Positions 1 to 7,251 of a DNA stretch of 22,557 nt are shown here, one piece after another. This stretch comes from a virus. The stretch covers positions 1-22,557 of the IMG/VR virus record IMGVR_UViG_3300034374_003289, one strand, 5' to 3'. Under the pieces are notes generated by a model. The model worked only from the letters and a program-made list of their open reading frames with translations. It was not told the origin of the DNA and did not search any database. Within the stretch, counting starts at the first letter, position 1, and each line of letters starts with the position of its first letter. The translations under genes were made by a program, and so were the position numbers.

Positions 1-397
1 GAGGGATGTCACGTCGTTCTCTCTTGAGGGGTTTGCCTCTTCTGCCTATGAGACACAGTTCAGCATTTGATTTGGTGTAGTTGCCAACTCCTTTGAATAC
101 TGTGCCACTTACTGGATTGGTTTTAACCCAAGTAAAGCCGCAGGTTACATACTGAAACCCCCATCTTTCTATTACTTGATTTGTTCTCATTAGATAGGGC
201 ATGGTAGTCCAAATAAACAGTAGACTTCGATCTGAGCACCAGTCTTTAACTGGTATATTACAGATCTCTTCTAAAGTCATTGTGGGATATTTGTCAGTAA
301 CTCCACCTCCAAACGCAGTGTTTGTGTTTCTTTTTGCGTAATGCCAAGGTGGATCTGCGTATATTATGTCGTATTTCATTGGTTTCTCTGTGCCCAT
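1..397 (-). CDS. MT-A70 family N6-adenine DNA methyltransferase (3' end beyond the window)
   Basis: The gene runs off the left edge; 132 residues are visible. I translated the minus strand from ATG at 397. The N-terminus contains the catalytic DPPW motif at residues 15-18, in the context IIYADPPWHY. It is followed by LTLEEICNIPV-like, FIWTT and WGFQYV..FTWVK segments and by NAELCLIGRRGKP. This order is typical of MT-A70 proteins, which transfer a methyl group from S-adenosylmethionine to adenine N6. In phages such enzymes usually modify phage DNA to evade restriction; that role is inferred here. ATG 397 is preferred because AGAGGAGG lies 6 bases upstream. A second ATG at 379 would overlap the previous stop as ATGA but has a poorer ribosome site. 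The gene overlaps the upstream gene by 22 bases and should be translated from the same mRNA. The family call is confident; the true C-terminus is unseen. Confidence 0.9.
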   Translation of the reverse strand, partial: MGTEKPMKYDIIYADPPWHYAKRNTNTAFGGGVTDKYPTMTLEEICNIPVKDWCSDRSLLFIWTTMPYLMRTNQVIERWGFQYVTCGFTWVKTNPVSGTVFKGVGNYTKSNAELCLIGRRGKPLKRERRDIP

Positions 398-1068
398 GTT
401 TGGCCTCCTCTGTAGTTCTTGGGATTGGTCCATACTGTCTGTGCTCTTACGCCCTGTGCCTTTTGCTGTTTGGAGAAGTTATAGTCATATTCTACTGTGG
501 CGATAAAATCATATATGGCCAACATCACATACCAACTTTCATCTTCTGTGTTGTATGCCATTGAGGCGTAACAGTTGGGTTCTTTCTGTATGCCAGGCAC
601 TACACCATTGTGATCCTTGTGTAGATGGAACTTGCCATAGTATGGTGTTTTGTATCCCAGTTCTTGTGAAAATTTTCTTTTGGTTGCTTGGATCCAACCT
701 CTTGCCAACTCTAAGTCAGTGTGTCGTCTGAATATCCTTGCGTCCTTGTTCATAGTTGCAATCCATTCTGTGTTGGTCTTGTCTGTGTGATTTAGGCGAA
801 CTTTTAGTTTGTGCTTCTGTGTTGAATTTGTGTTGTAAAATATCTGTGATACCATGCGTAACACTGTGTCCATTGAGGGTGGTGTTGGTGCTTGTGCTAC
901 CACTTGACCTTCAGGCTTCGCCTCCTCTTGGCTTGAGTTCTTGTTCGACGAAGTCGATGCCAAAAGAGAGAAAGTATTGACTATATTTTCTTCATTATCT
1001 TTTCTTATAGATTTATTATCTATATTATAATACTCAACACCATTGGTGCGTTTTTGTGATTGGTTCAT
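376..1068 (-). CDS. Conserved-looking phage protein of unknown function, coupled to the methyltransferase
   Basis: This is a 230-residue soluble protein that I do not recognise. The first ~70 residues are low complexity, rich in Asn, Ser, Gln and Glu with a Pro stretch (APTPP). The rest looks like a compact mixed alpha/beta domain with many aromatic residues, for example GYKTPYYGKFHLHKDHNG, SWYVMLAIYDF and VEYDYNF. No signal peptide, membrane segment or catalytic motif is visible. An in-frame ATG at 1089 would add seven residues, but AAGGAG lies 6 bases before ATG 1068. A transcript from the late-type promoter at 1097-1104 would start near 1091, leaving ATG 1089 with no leader. The start at 1068 is therefore chosen. 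The stop overlaps the methyltransferase start region, so the two are likely one operon. It could be a partner or a DNA-handling protein, but nothing in the sequence proves this. Confidence 0.82.
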   Translation of the reverse strand: MNQSQKRTNGVEYYNIDNKSIRKDNEENIVNTFSLLASTSSNKNSSQEEAKPEGQVVAQAPTPPSMDTVLRMVSQIFYNTNSTQKHKLKVRLNHTDKTNTEWIATMNKDARIFRRHTDLELARGWIQATKRKFSQELGYKTPYYGKFHLHKDHNGVVPGIQKEPNCYASMAYNTEDESWYVMLAIYDFIATVEYDYNFSKQQKAQGVRAQTVWTNPKNYRGGQTWAQRNQ

Positions 1069-1096
1069 GTTAATCTCCTTTTCTACCATTCAAGTG

Positions 1097-1104
1097 TATT
1101 TATA
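1097..1104 (-). promoter_or_regulatory. T4-type late promoter core TATAAATA
   Basis: The minus strand reads TATATAAATACACTTG here, an exact TATAAATA core like the late promoters of T4-related phages. Placing the core at -13 to -6 predicts a start at G1091. That gives a leader of about 23 bases carrying the AAGGAG of the gene starting at 1068. No -35 element is needed for this promoter class. Its use by this phage is inferred from sequence alone. Confidence 0.55.
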
Positions 1105-1154
1105 TAATAAGGCTTACATTAGTCATAAATGCGATTTACTGCCATTGTTTAATT

Positions 1155-1183
1155 ATTATAGTATCAATATACATATTTGTCAA
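1155..1183 (-). promoter_or_regulatory. Consensus sigma70 promoter
   Basis: On the minus strand, TTGACA (1183-1178), a spacer of exactly 17 bases and TATAAT (1160-1155) match the bacterial housekeeping promoter consensus at all twelve positions. The start is predicted near 1148, about 80 bases upstream of the gene at 1068. This is the only perfect sigma70 promoter I found in the window. It would give early, host-polymerase expression of the unknown protein and the methyltransferase. Confidence 0.85.
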
Positions 1184-1191
1184 TAGACAAA
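1176..1191. promoter_or_regulatory. 16-base dyad overlapping the -35 box (candidate operator)
   Basis: TTTGTC-AATA-GACAAA is a perfect inverted repeat with six-base arms that covers the TTGACA -35 element. A protein bound here would block the sigma70 promoter. It is short and AT-rich, so it may be chance. Confidence 0.35.
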
Positions 1192-1231
1192 AGAAAAAAA
1201 CTAAATCGTGTTGTAGACTGTTTGCAATGCG

Positions 1232-1262
1232 TTAGTTTACACCATACGACGGTGTTTGCTAA
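1232..1262. repeat. Imperfect 31-base dyad upstream of the sigma70 promoter
   Basis: The plus strand shows TTAG-TTT-ACACC-ATACGAC-GGTGT-TTG-CTAA. Outer arms of four and inner arms of five bases are complementary, separated by a 3x3 mismatch. No T-run follows on either strand, so it is not a typical terminator. It lies about 50 bases upstream of the -35 box and could be a regulator-binding site or an RNA hairpin. Confidence 0.4.
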
Positions 1263-1288
1263 TTCGTGGCTCTCTTTTGGTCAAGCAC

Positions 1289-1319
1289 AAAAAAAGACCC
1301 TGCGTTTCCACAGGGCCTT
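1289..1319 (-). terminator. Rho-independent terminator
   Basis: The minus strand forms a nine-base stem, AAGGCCCTG with CAGGGTCTT (one G-T pair), around an 8-base loop, followed by a run of seven T at 1295-1289. It ends the candidate non-coding RNA that starts near 1452. It also separates that unit from the sigma70 promoter. Confidence 0.78.
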
Positions 1320-1452
1320 GTGTGTAGGATAGTATAATGTCTATCTTAAGGAGATAATTTTCAATGCCTGAAAATTAAAAAGTGTGATAGAATGCAACAA
1401 TAGGAGTAAATCAAATGGCAGTAAGATTAACAAGAATGACACATCCTATCAC
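1289..1452 (-). ncRNA. Candidate structured phage non-coding RNA, about 164 nt
   Basis: A late-type promoter core at 1465-1458 predicts a start at G1452, and a terminator ends at 1289. In between, the minus strand has no ORF longer than a few codons with a ribosome site. It does have three inverted repeats. GTGATAG (1452-1446), the predicted first bases of the RNA, pairs with CTATCAC (1390-1384). AATTTTCA (1376-1369) pairs with TGAAAATT (1363-1356) around a five-base loop. GATAG (1345-1341) pairs with CTATC (1332-1328). The terminator stem follows. I recognise no known RNA family. The RNA and its function are inferences. Confidence 0.42.
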
Positions 1453-1457
1453 AAAAG

Positions 1458-1465
1458 TATTTATA
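1458..1465 (-). promoter_or_regulatory. T4-type late promoter core TATAAATA
   Basis: The minus strand reads ATATAAATACTTTTGTG, close to the T4 late consensus TATAAATACTATT. It sits just downstream of the terminator that closes the structural operon. The predicted start is G1452, which opens the candidate non-coding RNA. Confidence 0.55.
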
Positions 1466-1486
1466 TTTTTTTTAGGATTGGGTGTT

Positions 1487-1522
1487 AAAAAAGGTTGAAT
1501 CCAGCCGGAACTGAATCCAACC
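1487..1522 (-). terminator. Rho-independent terminator of the tail/fibre operon
   Basis: On the minus strand, GGTTGGATTCAG pairs over all 12 positions (two G-T pairs) with CTGGATTCAACC around the loop TTCCGG. Six T follow at 1492-1487. It lies 23 bases after the stop of the zinc-ribbon gene, so it ends the long late transcript. Confidence 0.88.
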
Positions 1523-1544
1523 CCTTAGCCCCATTGAACAGTTC

Positions 1545-1760
1545 TTAGGAAGAGTGTTCAAAAGTATTTACACATTCTGGGCGAGTAAATGTGTGGCGAC
1601 ATTTTAGGCAACTTACCTTCCAATGAGGTATGACCTTGGGTTTGAGTTTCATGTTGCCTGCCATCTTGCGAATGTGTTGATCCGTGCCGTTGCACTGGGG
1701 ACAACGACCAGTCAGAATATAATATTCTAAATCACTAAGTTGCTGATATTGTTGATCCAA
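1545..1760 (-). CDS. Small zinc-ribbon protein
   Basis: This is a 71-residue protein with two Cys-x2-Cys knuckles, RCPQC near residues 19-23 and CLKC near 51-54. They are separated by a basic, Lys-rich stretch and followed by RHTFTRPEC. The layout fits a zinc-ribbon fold, common in small nucleic-acid-binding or structural phage proteins. The only workable start is TTG at 1760, with AAGG 9 bases upstream. It lies inside the previous gene, giving a 26-base overlap in a different frame. It is the last gene before the operon terminator. The exact role is unknown; the start is less certain than the domain. Confidence 0.72.
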   Translation of the reverse strand: MDQQYQQLSDLEYYILTGRCPQCNGTDQHIRKMAGNMKLKPKVIPHWKVSCLKCRHTFTRPECVNTFEHSS

Positions 1761-2163
1761 GGCTGATTACCTTCCAGTTTGAACCGTCATACACAGCAAT
1801 ACATTTTGATCCTGCGTCACCGTTTGAACAGTATGCTATGTCTCCTTCTACACTTGTGAGTGCATTTAGTTCTGTCACAGTCTTGGGATTCAACAACAGT
1901 ATGTCATTTACACTTACCCTGCCTTGATCTGGACTTAATATAAGATTGGTGCCCACACCTGACGTTATGGTGTTTGGCAACTGTGTGTTTGGTATTTTGC
2001 CTGTGCCATCAAGACTGGCAACACCATCTGCTGTGCCTCTGCCTGATATCACTGCCTGTAGTTCTACCAGTGCGTTATAAAGTTCTGCTCGTGCTTGACT
2101 TGGATCGTCTGCACTACTGTCTAAATTGTTTGTTGTAACATTTCCCAGTGTTCCCCAACTCAT
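1735..2163 (-). CDS. Small phage tail fibre-type virion protein
   Basis: This 142-residue protein begins MSWGTLGNVTTNNLDSS and continues with a segment rich in Ala, Leu and Val (ARAELYNALVELQAVISG). A GVASLDGTGKIPNTQLPN segment follows, a pattern I know from short fibre and tail-tip-associated proteins of many marine phages. The C-terminal ~60 residues are beta-rich, ending YDGSNWKVISL, like the receptor-facing domains of fibre proteins. The start has AGGAG 6 bases upstream. The gene lies between a LamG protein and the zinc-ribbon gene at the distal end of the tail operon. A structural, probably trimeric, fibre role is inferred. Confidence 0.75.
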   Translation of the reverse strand: MSWGTLGNVTTNNLDSSADDPSQARAELYNALVELQAVISGRGTADGVASLDGTGKIPNTQLPNTITSGVGTNLILSPDQGRVSVNDILLLNPKTVTELNALTSVEGDIAYCSNGDAGSKCIAVYDGSNWKVISLGSTISAT

Positions 2164-2172
2164 TGTTTTCTC

Positions 2173-3654
2173 CTATCTGTCCACGCCTGTGGATGTTTGT
2201 TTGATTTTAGGCAGTCCTCTCAGCACAAGGTCAACTGTGCCATCCCAAGGTTCTCCCTGATAATTTACCACTCTAATTGAGAGTGGATTCTTAGATTCGA
2301 CCACAGCAACACCACCTCTCTGTAGTATGAAGTAGAAATCATCACCATAGTCTGTTGGATTTGAATTGTCTAATATTGTGCCATTCACACTTGTTAATAA
2401 CAGTTCAACACCTGTTTCTTGATATTGTTCAACTGTGGAAGGTGTAAAGGCTGTGGTATATTTTGCACTGTTCCATACTATAAATTGCTGTATATAACCT
2501 GCATAATCTGTATAATTAAAATCTGTGTCTATGTCATCATCATTGTCTGAGTCTTCACCACCTATAAAGAAACTTCTTGTGGTTGATTTAACACTATCAC
2601 TTGCACCTATGGCCTGCGAATCTTTTTCTACACCATCCAAGTAAAGTTTAAAACTTGTGCTGGATCTGACTACAGCAACATGATGCCATGTGTCTTGTGT
2701 TAGCACGGCAGGATCTGATACTGTGCCTGTTAGCAATTGATAATCTGTATCGTCACTCATAATAATTGATAGATAAAGGTGTCCATCTTGAATAGTCATT
2801 CCTATTCTATCATCTGTGCCTGGATCTGCTGACCCAGTGTCTTGATAGAAGATTTGGTTAAAAGTGCTTATTTCACTTGGACGCATCCAAAATTCAATTG
2901 TAAAATCATTTGCACCCCAATCAAAAACATCAACTGTGTCAAATTCTATACTTCTATCTTGTCCATCTCTACCACCAAAGTTAAGACTGTCTATGGTTGT
3001 TATTTTCTGTATTACATTAGTTGTGGTCACATTATTGTTGGTAAAACTCACACTGGTTCTCGAATTGCCCACTGTGGCATTCTGTAGAGGCACATGATAG
3101 CCATCAGCAACATAGTCATCGCCCTGTAATGCTGTGGCCTGCACATTGGTTATCAATCCCAATGTTGTATCAACTAAACTAAAGCCACTTGAGTCTGTGC
3201 TTGCACTTGGTATGTCAACATCATTTAGAACCTGTGTCTCTGTGTCTATGAGATAGGCTGTGTCCCAACCTACACCTGCCTGTGGAATTGGCGTGTCTGA
3301 ATCTTGTGCTATGGTTATGAGATATCTGTAGTATCTACCTTGCACATAACTTTTGGCAGTGCCATCACTCAAATCAATTGTAGTTTCTTCTCCTGCAAAC
3401 GCACCTGTGTCACTTATTTTAAGAGTGATGCTGAGATCACCTTGTGAATCTAAAATCAACTGAGGTTGTCTTAGAAACACACTGCCTAAATCGTCTGTAA
3501 TAACCAATTCAATATCTTGAGGTTGTGGATGCCAAGTAGTCCAATTAGCCCAAGTTCCAAAAGGCGGATTTGCAAGGTCTGCCCAAGTGTTTGTGTCTTG
3601 TGGTAGGTAAGTTCCGTTTTGATCTTGATGTCCTGTTGTAATTGTTATTGCCAT
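2173..3654 (-). CDS. LamG/concanavalin A-like tail fibre protein
   Basis: This 493-residue protein follows the J-like hub gene directly, the usual place for side fibres or receptor-binding proteins. Residues ~225-400 form a LamG-type jelly roll: FTIEFWMRP, then a DTWHHVAVVRSSTSFKLYLDGV strand pair, then FFIGGEDSD and a final YIQQFIVWNSAKYT. Such domains bind sugars or glycoproteins. The N-terminal part (residues 1-200) is beta-rich and includes a DDYVADGY motif that recurs in the 804-residue protein at 18223-20637. The C-terminal ~100 residues are another small beta domain. AGGA lies 7 bases before the ATG. Host-surface binding is inferred from domain type and position. Confidence 0.82.
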   Translation of the reverse strand: MAITITTGHQDQNGTYLPQDTNTWADLANPPFGTWANWTTWHPQPQDIELVITDDLGSVFLRQPQLILDSQGDLSITLKISDTGAFAGEETTIDLSDGTAKSYVQGRYYRYLITIAQDSDTPIPQAGVGWDTAYLIDTETQVLNDVDIPSASTDSSGFSLVDTTLGLITNVQATALQGDDYVADGYHVPLQNATVGNSRTSVSFTNNNVTTTNVIQKITTIDSLNFGGRDGQDRSIEFDTVDVFDWGANDFTIEFWMRPSEISTFNQIFYQDTGSADPGTDDRIGMTIQDGHLYLSIIMSDDTDYQLLTGTVSDPAVLTQDTWHHVAVVRSSTSFKLYLDGVEKDSQAIGASDSVKSTTRSFFIGGEDSDNDDDIDTDFNYTDYAGYIQQFIVWNSAKYTTAFTPSTVEQYQETGVELLLTSVNGTILDNSNPTDYGDDFYFILQRGGVAVVESKNPLSIRVVNYQGEPWDGTVDLVLRGLPKIKQTSTGVDR

Positions 3655-3663
3655 ATCTCTATC

Positions 3664-6087
3664 CTAAAAGGGCGGTGTCGCCGTTAATGTTGTGACCAAA
3701 GATGATGCATGGAATATTCTTGATATATTCAGTGTAGCAGGACTCATAAGAGTGTTTTTAATTTTATAATCAACTTTGCCAATGTATTTTACAAAACGAT
3801 AAGGTGCTTGTGTTTCCATTTCAAAGAACTTCACACTGAAATCAATCTCAGCATCTTTGCCTGGTGATTGAGGTGTATAACTATTGGTTGAATTAAATGT
3901 TACACGACCATAAAGATTTTCATAGTCACTTGACCTAATTGCATGATTAAAATTATAGGCATAGAAAGGATATGTTCCTTCTAAATCTGTAAAGAAACTC
4001 GATCTTTTAATACTGGCAACACCACTTGAATAAACATCGCCCTGCACAAACCATTTTATGCCTGCTGTTAGTTCTTGTTCCATTTTGTGAACACCATCAG
4101 GATCTCCTGCACCTTGTAGCAACACAGGAACATACTGTGCGGCAATGTCAAAGCCTCCTGTATATGTGCCTCTGCCTCCAACATTTTTATCTTCGTATCT
4201 TACTGTTTGATCAAAACTTAATCTTTCAGGATCAAACAGCACATTGAGATTGCCTAAAGTAAATCCGTATCTGCCCTGAAAGTCTGTATAACAAAAACCT
4301 ATTCTTTTACTTGCACCTGTTCTTTCTGTGAGTGTTGGTGCAAACGCATAATAACCTCTTGTGAATTCTAAACCTGAAATCCTTTTAGCACCAAAAGCAA
4401 GAAATGCTCTCTGTGTGCTTGCATGATATGAAGTATCATTTTCATATGTAAATCCCAAACCTAAACTTGTGGCACCTGCAGATCTCACAGCACCTATCAT
4501 ATATTCACTGTTTGGTCCAAGCAAACTGTAGTTCGAAAAACCATTCACAGTTGCGGCGTTAAATTCAAAACTTGCTGGTGCGGGTGGGAATATGCTATTG
4601 TTTCCACCTGGGTCACCTGGACCTGGATTTGCATCACCTGGTTCTTTGGGAACTATTGCTCCACCACTGCCTTCTTCTTTGGGTCTAATAAGTTTACCAC
4701 CTGTGGTAGGTATTAATGCACCTTTATAGTCTTCAGGTAATTGTGTGTAGTTTGCATAAGGCCAAAAGAATGTGTCCGAATGTGTGTATGCTTCTACCTG
4801 GACTGTAAAATCAGGTTGTAAAGACATACTAACAATTCTAACAGGTTGATAGTCAATATCAGGAACACTTAGTTTTAATCTTACAATGTCACCAACTTGA
4901 TATTGGAATAGATCTTTGAAAACACGAAATTCATATTTTGCACTGGCTCTACTTCTAATCCAAAACTGTCTTGCAACTCTTTCAGCCATATAAGGATCTG
5001 TTATACTGTCAAGGCTGAGGTCTAAAACATTTACACTGCCACCATCTTCTGTTATATAAGGATTAATCAATTCCTGTGTTCTTGGCCAAGTTCTTGTGGT
5101 TGCTTGAAATCCATTGTCTGCATCAAGGAATGTGTATCTTACACTGTTGTATTTTGTTGCTCTGTCTGGATAGGTAATTCTTACCTGTTCTACAAAACTG
5201 TTTTCTGTAATATCAACTTCTGGTGACCCTGTTTGTTCTGTGACCAATACAAACTGTCCATTTATGTATGGCATAAGACAACTGTTGATTTTCAACATAT
5301 TCTTTATGTTTTGTTCAATAGTTTGTGCAGTGTTTATTGTGACGTTACTGGTATATCTTTTGGTTGTATAGGTTTGTCCATTTGACAGTATAAGGTCTGT
5401 ATCACTTGCAAAAAATGTTGTGGCATTGCCAAAACTTGTAGTTTCAATTGCTGAATTAGAAAAACCTGCACCATAGGTCGAATTCAAAAGATAATCTTGT
5501 ATGTGTGCGGCAGGATCAGTTGAATAAGAAACAGTTCCGGTTGGATTGCCTGCTGGTGCTACTCTTCTACCAAAGAAATCCAATGCAATTTTTGGAATAC
5601 CTTCATATGGTGAATTTTCACCTTCAAATCTAAATTTACAAACCAAAACACTGAGATTAGACATATCCTGCACAGGACTGTTTAGGTTCTGACTTACAAG
5701 ATTACTTAGATTGATGCTTGATTCTGAACCACTCATAAATTCAAATTCTGCTATACCATAATATGGATTGTCTGTTTGCTTTGGTCGTCTAATACCGTTA
5801 TTATGAGAACCTGTCATTGTCATAGGTTGGTCTGTTTCTACATAAACATCATCTACATACAATCTATAAACACCTTCACAAGGTCCTTCACTGATTGCGT
5901 AAATTACAATCAAATCATTTGTGTTCTTTGTGCTGATACTGGTAAAGATTCTACTTGGAACTGTTCTCTGCATACCATAAATTACAGGTATGCTCTTGTC
6001 AGTTAGATTACTATTTTGTTCTTGAAGTTCAAATTCTTTGTCTGGTAAATTGTCAAAAAATTCTCTATAAAACGGATTACTAAACAC
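3664..6087 (-). CDS. Central tail tip/hub protein (lambda gpJ-like)
   Basis: This 807-residue protein acts at the distal end of the tail. Early residues match the J-type hub pattern: SIPVIYGMQRT, then NDLIVIYAISEGPCEGV and RLYVDDVYVETD. The middle (about residues 250-450) resembles the Phage-tail_3 region with a PYMAERVARQFW segment and a YQVGDIVRLKL strand. A Gly/Pro-rich linker near residues 485-505 (PGDANPGPGDPGG) leads to a C-terminal beta-rich module of about 300 residues, probably variable and surface-exposed. The start codon is GTG, overlapping the previous gene by eight bases, with TGGGG upstream. Position after two distal tail genes and before fibre genes supports the call. It is shorter than lambda gpJ. 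Confidence 0.86.
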   Translation of the reverse strand: MFSNPFYREFFDNLPDKEFELQEQNSNLTDKSIPVIYGMQRTVPSRIFTSISTKNTNDLIVIYAISEGPCEGVYRLYVDDVYVETDQPMTMTGSHNNGIRRPKQTDNPYYGIAEFEFMSGSESSINLSNLVSQNLNSPVQDMSNLSVLVCKFRFEGENSPYEGIPKIALDFFGRRVAPAGNPTGTVSYSTDPAAHIQDYLLNSTYGAGFSNSAIETTSFGNATTFFASDTDLILSNGQTYTTKRYTSNVTINTAQTIEQNIKNMLKINSCLMPYINGQFVLVTEQTGSPEVDITENSFVEQVRITYPDRATKYNSVRYTFLDADNGFQATTRTWPRTQELINPYITEDGGSVNVLDLSLDSITDPYMAERVARQFWIRSRASAKYEFRVFKDLFQYQVGDIVRLKLSVPDIDYQPVRIVSMSLQPDFTVQVEAYTHSDTFFWPYANYTQLPEDYKGALIPTTGGKLIRPKEEGSGGAIVPKEPGDANPGPGDPGGNNSIFPPAPASFEFNAATVNGFSNYSLLGPNSEYMIGAVRSAGATSLGLGFTYENDTSYHASTQRAFLAFGAKRISGLEFTRGYYAFAPTLTERTGASKRIGFCYTDFQGRYGFTLGNLNVLFDPERLSFDQTVRYEDKNVGGRGTYTGGFDIAAQYVPVLLQGAGDPDGVHKMEQELTAGIKWFVQGDVYSSGVASIKRSSFFTDLEGTYPFYAYNFNHAIRSSDYENLYGRVTFNSTNSYTPQSPGKDAEIDFSVKFFEMETQAPYRFVKYIGKVDYKIKNTLMSPATLNISRIFHASSLVTTLTATPPF

Positions 6088-6655
6088 TTTGATTACCCCA
6101 GTTCACTTTGTCTGTTGTTGCACTACTAAAGGTGCTGGTTTTTCTACCATTAGTTGATCTTAGACCTGCAAACTTATTTGTAATCAAAAGAGTCAATGCA
6201 AAATCTGTTGTGGTTCTTGTGCCGTTAATCTTTGATATGTTTCCATCAAACAGTGGCATAACTACACCTGTGCTTTTTGGTGCTGTGCCTAAACCACTAC
6301 TTAATTCTCTAAACAGTAGGTCTATATACACATTTGTTTGTGTGTATCTGTATTGACTAAGTGCTGATTCCTGCGTCAAAGCATCATATACAACATCACT
6401 AACATCACCAATTGTTATTTGTATTTCGTTGAGGTTTAATTCATATAATTCTGATATATTGCCTACTATTTGAACACCATTGGTTGCTGTGTATGTTTGC
6501 ACACCAAATCCGTGTTGTGTGTCTTGGTCTGTGTTGAATTCTCCTGTGGTATAATAAAAATTACCACTGGGAGTTGCAATAGACAATAGTTTTTCAATGT
6601 AAAAGGGATTGTCTGTTAAATTGTTCTGTTGATCTGAACTTAAATCCCTTGCCAT
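6080..6655 (-). CDS. Distal/minor tail protein, tail tip assembly
   Basis: This 191-residue protein begins MARDLSSDQQNNLTDNPFYIEKLLSI and contains YELNLNEIQITIGDV, typical of small minor tail proteins that precede the J-like hub in siphoviruses (lambda gpL/gpK positions). No protease or membrane motif is visible. It starts at an ATG that overlaps the previous stop as TAATG, so translation is coupled. It overlaps the hub gene by eight bases. The precise role at the tail tip is inferred from order. Confidence 0.75.
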   Translation of the reverse strand: MARDLSSDQQNNLTDNPFYIEKLLSIATPSGNFYYTTGEFNTDQDTQHGFGVQTYTATNGVQIVGNISELYELNLNEIQITIGDVSDVVYDALTQESALSQYRYTQTNVYIDLLFRELSSGLGTAPKSTGVVMPLFDGNISKINGTRTTTDFALTLLITNKFAGLRSTNGRKTSTFSSATTDKVNWGNQSV

Positions 6656-7251
6656 TAGATTACCTCTATCATTTCAAGTGTAAAAGTTGCAAAGTCTGTT
6701 GGATCACTTCTATATGCAAGTCCTGAAGTGCTAAATCTTACATTAACAGGCACACTGATATGGGTAATCGCAGCACCATCACTGATATCATCTAACAGTC
6801 CTGGTTGTATGTTCATAGTTGCATTACCATTAATGTCTGCACTACTTACATCACTACTGACCATATAGGTTTTGTTGCTACCTGCGATTCTTACCAAGTC
6901 ACCTTTTTTAAGAATGCCCTGTCCAAGTCCTGCACTGGTATCTATTGAAATTGCTGTGTCATCTGCTGTATAGTCACCATCTACTGTGATCGATCCTGTG
7001 TATCCTGCACTACTTTTGCCTATGTCACCTGGTAGTGTAAAATCAAACGCATTTAGGCCGCCCCGTTGTTCTGCTATAAATCCCTGTATCTGTCTTCTTT
7101 CTGCATCCGAAAGATTTGAAAAGGTTGCTCTAATTACATACTTCTGTGTTTCTATTAGTGCTCTTTGTTCTCTACCATTCAAACTGGTTGTGACCAAAAT
7201 AGGTTGATTGTGTTCAAATTCAAGTGTGCTTGGTGTAATTGGGAATGCCAT
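6655..7251 (-). CDS. Distal/minor tail protein (gpM-like position)
   Basis: This is a 198-residue beta-rich protein. The N-terminal half (TLEFEHNQPILVTTSLNGREQRA...YVIRATFSNLSD) and the segment GLNAFDFTLPGD resemble distal tail proteins that sit just after the tape measure gene. A central KKGDLVRIAGSNKTYMVSSDV segment looks like an inserted beta-barrel. The C-terminus returns to the first fold (DFATFTLEMIEV). The ATG overlaps the tape measure stop as TAATG. It likely forms part of the ring at the end of the tail tube; this is inferred. Confidence 0.76.
   Translation of the reverse strand: MAFPITPSTLEFEHNQPILVTTSLNGREQRALIETQKYVIRATFSNLSDAERRQIQGFIAEQRGGLNAFDFTLPGDIGKSSAGYTGSITVDGDYTADDTAISIDTSAGLGQGILKKGDLVRIAGSNKTYMVSSDVSSADINGNATMNIQPGLLDDISDGAAITHISVPVNVRFSTSGLAYRSDPTDFATFTLEMIEVI

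Noticed and set aside
1415-1498. Plus-strand 27-codon ORF with AGGAG eight bases upstream (MAVRLTRMTHPITKVF...)
   Set aside because: It is the only plus-strand candidate, covers the minus-strand late promoter core and ends in the terminator stem. It has only a short hydrophobic stretch and a poor promoter (a TATAAT at 1333 without a -35). Conservation would be needed to revive it.
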